A stretch of DNA of 5,186 nucleotides from an uncultured Saprospiraceae bacterium (lineage in GTDB: Bacteria > Bacteroidota > Bacteroidia > Chitinophagales > Saprospiraceae): positions 1 through 5,186 of the forward strand of contig CALIQO010000067.1 in assembly GCA_938044055.1 (NCBI GenBank). Reading direction: 5' to 3'. This document shows positions 1 through 5,186 of this stretch, piece by piece. How positions within the stretch are numbered: the stretch's first letter is position 1; every line of letters starts with the position of its first letter. Below the pieces are notes generated by a model. The model made no database searches. It saw only the letters and a program-made list of their open reading frames with translations, and was not told the DNA's origin. Both the position numbers and the translations under genes were made by a program.

Positions 1-859
1 GGAGCGGGTTTTCGATGCTGGAATCAGAGAGTGGAGTATCATCGGCCAAGGAATCGGATTAGGTATTCGTGGATTCAGGCCCATTGCTGAAATTCAATAT
101 CTAGATTATTTAGTTTACGCTATGTCGGCACTTACAGATGATCTGGCTTGCTTGAGATATCGCTCTGCCAACAATCAGAGGTCTACCTGCATCGTAAGAT
201 CAAGGGGGCACAGATTAGAAGGTATATGGCACAGTGGATCACCCCTGGGTATGATTGTCAATTCTCTACGTGGAATGGTAATCGCCTGTCCTAGAAACAT
301 GGTGCAGGCAGCTGGAATCTACAATACCTTGATGAAGTCAGATGACCCAGCCTTGGTTATTGAAAGCTTGAATGGATACCGATTGAAAGAAATGCTACCG
401 GATAATATATCTGAGTTTACCGTTCCTGTCGGAATGCCAGAAGTGCTGGTAGAAGGCAGTGATGTGACTTTAGTTACTTACGGTTCTTGTGTAAGAATTG
501 CTGTTAATGCAGCTGATCTCTTAGCCAAAGCCGGAATTCAAGTAGAAGTTATCGATGTGCAGACCTTACTACCATTCGACCTAGAGCACATCATTCTTTC
601 TTCTATTAAGAAAACGAATAAGATCTTGTTCTTTGACGAGGATGTTCCAGGAGGAGCGACTGGCTTTATGATGCAAGAAGTGCTGGAGAAGCAAGGAGCC
701 TATAATTACCTTGATTGCGATCCGCAGACGCTGACTGCCCATGCGCACAGGCCACCATTTGGTTCGGATGGAGATTATTTTACCAAGCCAGGTGTAGAAG
801 ATGTATTCGACAAGATATATAAGATGATCGATTCTTATCAGTCAGGTAGACTAATCTAA
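1..859 (+). CDS. 2-oxoacid dehydrogenase E1 component, beta-type C-terminal part (5' truncated)
   Basis: The frame is open from base 2, so the gene enters from the left; the 285 residues visible are its C-terminal part, and the ATG at 122 is internal. E1 enzymes use thiamine diphosphate to decarboxylate a 2-oxoacid and pass the acyl group to the lipoyl arm of E2. Seen: a transketolase-type pyrimidine-binding segment around residues 14-40 (IIGQGIGLGIRGFRPIAEIQ), then RGHRLEGIWHSGSPLG, PRNMVQAAGIYNTLMKSDDP and a GYRLKE block; then a transketolase C-terminal domain with DVTLVTYGS, EVIDVQTLLPFD, FFDEDVPGGATG and HRPPFGSDGDYFTKP. Some of these blocks resemble, from memory, the roughly 700-800 residue Bacteroidota E1 proteins that fuse alpha and beta halves; the N-terminal half would lie outside the window, so fusion is inference. 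The substrate (branched-chain 2-oxoacid, pyruvate or acetoin) cannot be set from this part. No E2 or E3 gene follows. The stop is TAA at 857-859. Confidence 0.88.
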   Translation, partial: ERVFDAGIREWSIIGQGIGLGIRGFRPIAEIQYLDYLVYAMSALTDDLACLRYRSANNQRSTCIVRSRGHRLEGIWHSGSPLGMIVNSLRGMVIACPRNMVQAAGIYNTLMKSDDPALVIESLNGYRLKEMLPDNISEFTVPVGMPEVLVEGSDVTLVTYGSCVRIAVNAADLLAKAGIQVEVIDVQTLLPFDLEHIILSSIKKTNKILFFDEDVPGGATGFMMQEVLEKQGAYNYLDCDPQTLTAHAHRPPFGSDGDYFTKPGVEDVFDKIYKMIDSYQSGRLI

Positions 860-921
860 AAATATTAATTCTTTATATCGAGATAGAGGCATTAAAATAA
901 CTACATTTATGTCTTAAGTAA

Positions 922-1656
922 ATGGAAGCTGTGTCTAAGTATCTAGTCATCATACCTACGTACAATGAAATTGAGAATGTAGCGCTTGTAATAGAAGCTG
1001 TGCTTTCTCGCGAAGTAGGATACCATGTATTGATTGTTGACGATGGTTCTCCCGATGGAACTGGAGAGAAAGTTATAGAGTTGCAGAAATCGTATGGAGA
1101 GAGACTGCACTTGATCCAGCGCGAGGGTAAGCTGGGCCTGGGCACAGCCTATATTGCGGGATTTATATTCGGGTTAGAGAGAGGCTATGATTACATTTTC
1201 GAAATGGATGCTGATTTTAGTCACAATCCTGCAGATCTAGACAGGTTGCTAGCAGCGTGTAAGTCAGGTGCAGATGTTGCCATCGGATCTAGATATGTTG
1301 ATGATGGAGGCATACAGAACTGGCCCAAAGATCGATTGATATTGTCATTCGGAGCGTCAATGTATGTAAGAATCATTACCTGGATGAAAGTAAAAGATCC
1401 TACAGCTGGATTTAAATGTTACAGCAGTAAGGTGCTTTCAGCTCTTGATTTCGATAAGATTAAATTTATCGGATATGCTTTTCAGATAGAGATGAAATAC
1501 TACAGTCACCTAAAGGGTTTCACATTGAAGGAAGTGCCTATCACTTTTACAGACCGTATCCGTGGAAAGTCGAAAATGAGTTCTAATATCATTAAAGAAG
1601 CCATTGTCGGGGTACTTAGTATGCGGTGGAAATCTATACGTGGCTATTACAGATAA
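922..1656 (+). CDS. Polyprenol-phosphate mannosyltransferase (DPM1-like, GT2)
   Basis: A 244-residue GT-A fold glycosyltransferase of family 2, probably moving mannose (or another hexose) from a GDP-sugar to polyprenyl phosphate at the inner face of the cytoplasmic membrane, giving a lipid-linked donor for envelope or protein glycosylation. Seen: N-terminal VIIPTYNEIENV (residues 9-20), nucleotide-binding VDDGSPDGT (39-47), the metal-binding DxD in EMDADFSH (D96, D98), AIGSRYV (120-126), DPTAGFKCY (159-167) and the family hallmark TDRIRGKSKMS (210-220). No hydrophobic segments follow the catalytic domain, so this is the soluble, peripheral type and not the form fused to a GtrA-like membrane domain. 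An in-frame TAA at 919-921 directly precedes the ATG at 922, so the protein cannot begin further upstream. It lies 62 bases after the E1 gene. Its stop (1654-1656) directly touches the stop of the opposing gene. Sugar specificity is inferred from the family. Confidence 0.93.
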   Translation: MEAVSKYLVIIPTYNEIENVALVIEAVLSREVGYHVLIVDDGSPDGTGEKVIELQKSYGERLHLIQREGKLGLGTAYIAGFIFGLERGYDYIFEMDADFSHNPADLDRLLAACKSGADVAIGSRYVDDGGIQNWPKDRLILSFGASMYVRIITWMKVKDPTAGFKCYSSKVLSALDFDKIKFIGYAFQIEMKYYSHLKGFTLKEVPITFTDRIRGKSKMSSNIIKEAIVGVLSMRWKSIRGYYR

Positions 1657-2253
1657 TTACACTTTGTTTTCAGCGATCTTTTTCCATTTGCCTTGAGCAA
1701 TCCCTTCTAACTTTACCTTACCGATACTTACTCGGATTAATCTCAATACAGGAAAACCTACAGCCGCACACATTCTTCTGACTTGTCGATTCTTACCTTC
1801 TGTTATGGTAAGTGAAAGCCAGGATGTAGGAATCTGCGTCCTGTGCCTAATCGGAGGATTTCTTTCTCCTACATCTGGATGTGGAATGGGTTTAACAGTA
1901 CATGGTCTGGTGGTATGCCTTTTCTTTTTTATCCTTATTTCTACACCTCTGGAAAGCTCATTGATGGCTTCACTTGTGGGATTGCCTTCTACCTGTACCC
2001 AGTAAGTCTTCAGGGACTTGTGCTTAGGATCGAGGATACGGTGAGATAAAGATCCATCATTGGTAAGAAGCAATAACCCTTCGCTATCTCGATCCAATCT
2101 TCCGATCGGGTAAATGTCTTTATTGATATCGGGTAAGAAATCTGCCAGGGTTATATGATCTGCTTTCTCGCGTGTAAACTGTGACAAGCAATTGTAAGGC
2201 TTGTGAAAAGCAATAAGAATGGTGGGCTTGTCTTTATCCTTAGATTTTTTCAT
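1657..2253 (-). CDS. rluE: 23S rRNA pseudouridine synthase, RluE type
   Basis: A cytoplasmic pseudouridine synthase of the RsuA/RluB/C/D/E/F superfamily; E. coli RluE isomerises U2457 in 23S rRNA. Seen, numbering from the ATG at 2253: FHKPYNCLSQFT (16-27), the catalytic loop GRLDRDSEGLLLLTNDG (51-67) with catalytic Asp54, KTYWVQVEG (82-90), RNPPIRHRTQIPTSWL (131-146), EGKNRQVRRM (152-161) and GFPVLRLIR (166-174). The NPPIR..IPTSWL block is close to what I recall of E. coli RluE and separates it from RsuA, RluB and RluF. No S4 RNA-binding domain precedes the catalytic domain, as in RluE. The length of 198 residues fits (E. coli about 217). The frame is open up to an ATG at 2295, but those 14 extra residues resemble nothing in the family and would run into the region before the divergent gene, so I start at the MKKSKDK methionine. 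The stop abuts that of the mannosyltransferase gene. Confidence 0.93.
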   Translation of the reverse strand: MKKSKDKDKPTILIAFHKPYNCLSQFTREKADHITLADFLPDINKDIYPIGRLDRDSEGLLLLTNDGSLSHRILDPKHKSLKTYWVQVEGNPTSEAINELSRGVEIRIKKKRHTTRPCTVKPIPHPDVGERNPPIRHRTQIPTSWLSLTITEGKNRQVRRMCAAVGFPVLRLIRVSIGKVKLEGIAQGKWKKIAENKV

Positions 2254-2310
2254 ATTGCAAGAATAGATATTAATTGTAACTTCATCATTATACATCTATC
2301 CATCAAGATT
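2254..2310. promoter_or_regulatory. Divergent intergenic region between the rluE-like and oxidoreductase genes
   Basis: These 57 AT-rich bases separate two genes read outward, so promoters for both probably lie here or just inside the gene starts. I looked for the Bacteroidota sigma-A pattern (TTG, about 17-23 bases, TAnnTTTG). On the minus strand TATTCTTG (bases 2259-2266) matches TAnnTTTG at all but one fixed position and sits just before the rluE start, but no TTG is properly spaced. On the plus strand only poor matches exist (TACATCTA from 2291, TATCCATC from 2297, with a TTG at 2274-2276). Neither start has a clear Shine-Dalgarno sequence. The placement is sound; the individual elements are weak. 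Confidence 0.35.
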
Positions 2311-3387
2311 ATGAAAAGAAGAATTTTCCTTAAATCCAGTAGTTTGCTTTTAAGCGGATCTCTATTGAATTGTAATTCTAAAAAGAGTAAAGCTACCCAG
2401 AAAAAACTAGGAGTGGCCCTGGTAGGTCTAGGTTATTATTCAACAGATCTACTTGCGCCTGCCCTCCAGCTTACGCAACATTGTCGATTGGCAGGAATTG
2501 TAACGGGAAGCCCAGAAAAGATTCCAGTGTGGCAAGAAAAATATGACATTCCAGATGATAATGTATATAACTATGACAACATGAACCAGATAGCCGACAA
2601 TGATGACATCGATGTGATTTATATTGTCCTTCCTACAGGATTGCATGCTGAGTATGCTATAAAAGCTGCGGAGACGGGAAAGCATGTATGGTGTGAAAAA
2701 CCGATGGCTCGGACAGAGGCAGAATGTCAATCGATTATAGATGCTTGTAATAAAAATAATGTAACTCTTTCCATCGGTTATAGAATGCAACATGAGAAAA
2801 ATACGCAGCAGATAATACAATGGGCAGATGAACTTCCATATGGTAAAATCAATGAAGTGAATGCTGAAGCGGGTTATTATGATTCTAGAACCGACCACTG
2901 GAAGCTTAAGAAAAATATGGGAGGAGGAGCGATGTACGATATGGGTGTGTATGTATTGAATGGAGCTCGGTATGCTAAAGGGGCTGAACCTATAAGTGTA
3001 ATGGCTTGGCATGAAAATAGTCGCCCTGAGATATTTACAGAAGTTGATGAAACTACATACTGCGAACTGAATTTTAAAGATGGGTCTATTGCGACTTGTA
3101 GAACAAGTTTTGGCAACAACTGGAATAGGCTAGAGGTAGAGGCAGAAAATGGAAGTTATCACTTGGATCCATTTCAGTCTTATGGAGGAGTTGCCGGGGC
3201 TGCAAGTGATGGAATAGTCTTATCAGTTGATCCGCAGAACCAGCAGGCTAGGCAGATGGATGATGATTCACTAGCAATTGTAAATAATACACCTGTGATG
3301 GTTCCTGGGGAGGAAGGTATGCGAGATATACGTATTGTAGAAGCAATCTATAAGTCGGCTTCTTCAGGCGAACTTGTCCTCTTATAA
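2311..3387 (+). CDS. Tat-exported Gfo/Idh/MocA oxidoreductase, glucose-fructose oxidoreductase-like
   Basis: A 358-residue NAD(P)-dependent sugar oxidoreductase. Seen, from the ATG at 2311: a Tat signal, KRRIFLK (2-8) then a serine/leucine stretch SSSLLLSGSLLNC to Cys21, possibly a lipobox though Asn at -1 is unusual; Rossmann motif GVALVGLGYYS (34-44); WCEKPMA with the EKP lysine at 130; IGYRMQ (155-160); GGGAMYDMGVYVLNGARY with Asp210 and the probable catalytic Tyr214; and PGEEGMRDIRIVEAIY near the C-terminus. The last two blocks resemble Zymomonas mobilis GFOR, also Tat-exported with bound NADP, more than generic family members. Inference: it acts outside the cytoplasm, perhaps membrane-anchored, on a sugar or sugar lactone; true GFOR activity is not proven and a related sugar dehydrogenase is possible. 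The frame is open back to 2203, but that start would overlap the rluE-like coding sequence and put 36 residues before the Tat motif. No sugar transporter or sugar-utilisation gene is adjacent. Confidence 0.9.
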   Translation: MKRRIFLKSSSLLLSGSLLNCNSKKSKATQKKLGVALVGLGYYSTDLLAPALQLTQHCRLAGIVTGSPEKIPVWQEKYDIPDDNVYNYDNMNQIADNDDIDVIYIVLPTGLHAEYAIKAAETGKHVWCEKPMARTEAECQSIIDACNKNNVTLSIGYRMQHEKNTQQIIQWADELPYGKINEVNAEAGYYDSRTDHWKLKKNMGGGAMYDMGVYVLNGARYAKGAEPISVMAWHENSRPEIFTEVDETTYCELNFKDGSIATCRTSFGNNWNRLEVEAENGSYHLDPFQSYGGVAGAASDGIVLSVDPQNQQARQMDDDSLAIVNNTPVMVPGEEGMRDIRIVEAIYKSASSGELVLL

Positions 3388-3467
3388 TTGTCGGCATCCT
3401 ACTCTGCAGACCATTCTTTCTAGAAATGATTATGGGTAATAAAATCAATTCCTGTATTTTAGTCTTT
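3388..3467 (+). other. Short intergenic spacer, no terminator seen
   Basis: I find no stable hairpin followed by a T-run here; the only symmetric stretch is the short palindrome TCTGCAGA. TATTTTAG at 3455-3462 is one base off the Bacteroidota -7 pattern TAnnTTTG, but no properly spaced TTG lies upstream, so read-through from the oxidoreductase gene is as likely as a local promoter. Bases 3426-3467 are open in frame with the next gene but read better as leader than as protein. Confidence 0.3.
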
Positions 3468-4577
3468 ATGTTAAGAAGGGTTTTAATATGGCTTTTTATC
3501 GTGGTGCTCGGAAATGCAGGGCTTGCTCAGTTGAGTGGGACGGTGATTCAAGAAGATGAGAATCCCATCGAGGGTGTTCTTGTTTTTCAGGAAGGTTCTT
3601 CTTTATTTTCAATTACAGATAAGGCTGGTAGATTTACCATTGATACGTTGATAGGTGCTCAAGGCAAATGGATCGTTTCGCATATAAGTTACCAGTCTGC
3701 AGAAATATCTATTTCAGGTTTTATAAATCAAGATAGCATTGTTCTAGTTAAGAGGAATGAAGTAATAGATGAAGTCTTAATTTCTGAGAAGAAATCTGGT
3801 AAAAGGAAAAAGTGGCTTAAAAGATTTAGTGCGGCATTTCTAGGAACATCGGATAATGGTAAGAAGGCAAAGATTTTAAATCCAGAAGTTGTCTTGTTTA
3901 AAGAAGATGGAAGCGGGAAGCTCATTGCCACAGCATCAGATTTAATACGGGTTGATAATGAGCGACTGGGATATAAAATTCAGTTTTTGTTAGAAGAGTT
4001 TATTCTAGATCCATCTGGCTTGGTCCGGTATAAAGGAAAACCCTTGTTTTCTAATTACCCGACTACCAAAAAGAAGCAGCAGAAGAAGTGGGATGATAGA
4101 AGGTTGAAAACATTTAAGTCTAGCCTCACTAAAATACTAAAAGATTGTGCTTCTAATTCACTTGATTCAGATCTCTCATTTACTGTTGCTAGATTAAATA
4201 ATCAACAGAAGTTCGAAGCAGTGCAGAAGATTAATATCCAAGATTTTATTTCCATTCAGAATGAGATATATGAAATGAAGGTCTCTCGCTTTATGGCCAT
4301 AGAAGACAAGTCGATTAAATATAAACAGAGACGATCAAGGACCAATACTTCTGCTATTGCGCATCCAGCAGAAGCTGAAATGGCCATGCAATCTCAGAAT
4401 AATGTTGCTACGAGTGCCCGGTATGCTACAAGCTTTTTATTTTCTCGATCCAGAAAAGTAAAGTTTAATAGAGACGGAGTGATTCTTAATCCAGAGCACA
4501 TCGCTCAATATGGCTATCTGGCACAAAAAGGTGTTGCAGATATGCTCCCGCTAGAATTTACTAGAATGATCAAGTGA
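3468..4577 (+). CDS. Secreted carboxypeptidase-regulatory-like domain protein, function unknown
   Basis: A 369-residue exported protein, numbered from the ATG at 3468. Seen: a Sec signal peptide (MLRR, a hydrophobic core, then GLAQ; cleavage likely after residue 20 or 21); a beta-sandwich of the carboxypeptidase-regulatory-like type at about 22-100 (LSGTVIQEDENPIEGVLV, then the ITDKAGRFTIDTL turn and WIVSHISYQSAEI); a basic linker KKSGKRKKWLKRF (108-120); and a C-terminal region with FLGTSDNGKKAKILNPEVV, LGYKIQFLLEEF and GVADMLPLEF. From memory these blocks recur in uncharacterised Bacteroidota proteins that share this beta-sandwich; no activity is known to me. A polar, Ala/Ser/Gln-rich stretch at about 288-320 looks like a flexible loop. 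No transmembrane helix follows the signal and no TonB-receptor barrel is attached, so it is not a SusC-type receptor; periplasm or outer membrane is inferred. The longer start at 3426 would put 14 residues before the signal peptide and is less likely. Confidence 0.82.
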   Translation: MLRRVLIWLFIVVLGNAGLAQLSGTVIQEDENPIEGVLVFQEGSSLFSITDKAGRFTIDTLIGAQGKWIVSHISYQSAEISISGFINQDSIVLVKRNEVIDEVLISEKKSGKRKKWLKRFSAAFLGTSDNGKKAKILNPEVVLFKEDGSGKLIATASDLIRVDNERLGYKIQFLLEEFILDPSGLVRYKGKPLFSNYPTTKKKQQKKWDDRRLKTFKSSLTKILKDCASNSLDSDLSFTVARLNNQQKFEAVQKINIQDFISIQNEIYEMKVSRFMAIEDKSIKYKQRRSRTNTSAIAHPAEAEMAMQSQNNVATSARYATSFLFSRSRKVKFNRDGVILNPEHIAQYGYLAQKGVADMLPLEFTRMIK

Positions 4578-4608
4578 ACAGGTGCTTCATATTGTGTACC
4601 TTGAGCGT

Positions 4609-5186
4609 ATGGAACACTACGGTATCTGGTCTTTAATTCCTCCTGTTGCAGCCATCCTACTGGCTATCAAGACGAAGCAAGTATATCTCTCTCTTATTGT
4701 AGGGATATGGGGAGGATGGGTTGTAATCTCAGGCGGAAATGTTTTTACAGGAACGATGAACACCATCCAAGGGCTAGTGGATGTCTTTAAGGACGATGGC
4801 AATACCAGAACAATATTGTTTAGTGGATTGATAGGAGCTTTACTTCTGTTTATCCAGAAGTCTGGAGGTGTCAATGGTTTTATTGCATGGCTTGAAAAAC
4901 GCATCAACAATTATGGTGAAGACGGGGGCAAGATAAGGGTTCAGCTGATGGCCTGGGTTACAAGTGTTGCCATTTTCGTAGAGTCTAATATATCTGTTCT
5001 GACGGTAGGAGCGCTGTACCGTCCTGTCTTCGATAAGTTGAAAATAAGTAGAGAAAAGCTGGCATATATAACTGACTCTGGTTCGTCTCCTTCTTGTATA
5101 ATAATTCCATTTAACGCCTGGGGAGCATTCATAATGGGCTTACTTATGGAGCAAGGTTTCGACAGACCATTTAGTACGCTGGTACA
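4609..5186 (+). CDS. NhaC-family Na+/H+ antiporter, N-terminal part (3' truncated)
   Basis: The first 192 residues of a polytopic inner-membrane protein that runs off the window's right end; the full family length is usually about 450-550. NhaC-type antiporters exchange cytoplasmic Na+ for external H+ and support salt and pH homeostasis. Seen: hydrophobic segments at about residues 5-20, 25-43, 67-83, 112-136 and 160-180, with polar loops between; KSGGVNGFIAWLEKRI (84-99); ESNISVLTVGALYRPVFDKL (125-144); and the signature KLAYITDSGSSPSCIIIPFN (150-169) followed by AWGAF, which corresponds to the D-S/T-rich, P, WG block of the NhaC domain. Here it reads TDSGSSPSC where I would expect something like DSTSAPV, a mild variation. 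The ATG at 4609 is preferred; an in-frame GTG at 4594 would add five residues (VYLER). The gene starts 31 bases after the preceding stop, so co-transcription is plausible. Family assignment is good; ion specificity is inferred. Confidence 0.88.
   Translation, partial: MEHYGIWSLIPPVAAILLAIKTKQVYLSLIVGIWGGWVVISGGNVFTGTMNTIQGLVDVFKDDGNTRTILFSGLIGALLLFIQKSGGVNGFIAWLEKRINNYGEDGGKIRVQLMAWVTSVAIFVESNISVLTVGALYRPVFDKLKISREKLAYITDSGSSPSCIIIPFNAWGAFIMGLLMEQGFDRPFSTLV

Noticed and set aside
122..124. ATG at 122 as the true start of the first gene
   Set aside because: The frame is open to the left edge and the residues before it (IIGQGIGLGIRGFRPIAEIQ) are a conserved part of the E1 beta domain, so this Met is internal.
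860..921. A possible terminator after the E1 gene
   Set aside because: The spacer is AT-rich, but I could not find a GC-containing stem followed by a T-run.
873..1145. A 90-codon minus-strand frame overlapping the start of the mannosyltransferase gene
   Set aside because: It lies opposite conserved GT2 motifs, and its composition (Ser, Thr, Pro rich) is typical of an antisense frame.
1805..2049. Two plus-strand frames of 66-68 codons inside the rluE-like gene
   Set aside because: Both are complementary to conserved pseudouridine synthase motifs and have no family resemblance; the Cys/Phe/Gly-rich content is an artefact of the strand.
2449..3012. A 187-codon open frame on the minus strand opposite the oxidoreductase gene
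   Set aside because: It is the antisense shadow of a well-supported gene; its translation is rich in Ser, Ile, His and Tyr with no recognisable motif or domain.
3403..3412. Short palindrome TCTGCAGA in the spacer after the oxidoreductase gene
   Set aside because: Eight bases with no loop and no T-run is expected by chance and cannot act as a terminator; there is no second copy to suggest an operator.
4617..5132. Two minus-strand frames opposite the antiporter gene
   Set aside because: The plus-strand frame has clear NhaC signatures and membrane segments; the minus frames have neither.
1..5186. Mobile elements, CRISPR repeats, tRNA or rRNA genes, defence genes
   Set aside because: I found no long inverted or direct repeats, no spaced repeat units, no transposase or nuclease motifs and no tRNA-like cloverleaf; nearly all the sequence is accounted for by six housekeeping-type or envelope genes.

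Overview
The window looks like ordinary chromosome from a member of the Bacteroidota (a Cytophaga/Saprospira-like lineage is my guess; the genus cannot be told). The evidence is a moderate-to-low GC content, AGA-rich arginine usage, weak or absent Shine-Dalgarno sequences, a long-form E1 dehydrogenase of a type I associate with this phylum, a carboxypeptidase-regulatory-domain envelope protein ending in a family signature seen in Bacteroidota, and a GFOR-like oxidoreductase with a Tat signal. There are no RNA genes, transposases, CRISPR arrays or long repeats, and coding density is very high.

Layout: (1) bases 1-859, + strand, the 3' end of a thiamine-diphosphate 2-oxoacid dehydrogenase E1 gene, carrying the beta-type (transketolase-like) half. 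(2) 922-1656, +, a soluble polyprenol-phosphate mannosyltransferase (GT2). (3) 1657-2253, - strand, an RluE-type 23S rRNA pseudouridine synthase; its stop codon directly abuts that of gene 2, so the pair converges with no spacer. (4) 2311-3387, +, a Gfo/Idh/MocA oxidoreductase of the glucose-fructose oxidoreductase type with a Tat signal, divergent from gene 3 across a 57-base gap. (5) 3468-4577, +, a secreted or envelope protein with a carboxypeptidase-regulatory-like beta-sandwich and an uncharacterised C-terminal region. (6) 4609 to the window end, +, the N-terminal part of an NhaC-family Na+/H+ antiporter.

Genes 4-6 run in one direction with short gaps (80 and 31 bases) and could be co-transcribed, but their predicted roles (sugar redox chemistry, envelope protein, cation/proton exchange) do not form an obvious pathway. 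Genes 1-3 are housekeeping-type functions: central or branched-chain 2-oxoacid metabolism, lipid-linked sugar donor synthesis and ribosome modification. I see no clear sign of a new multi-gene system. The least explained item is the C-terminal region of gene 5. The choice of translation start matters for genes 3, 4 and 5, because the longest possible reading frames of genes 3 and 4 would overlap head-to-head and the longest frame of gene 5 would bury a good signal peptide.
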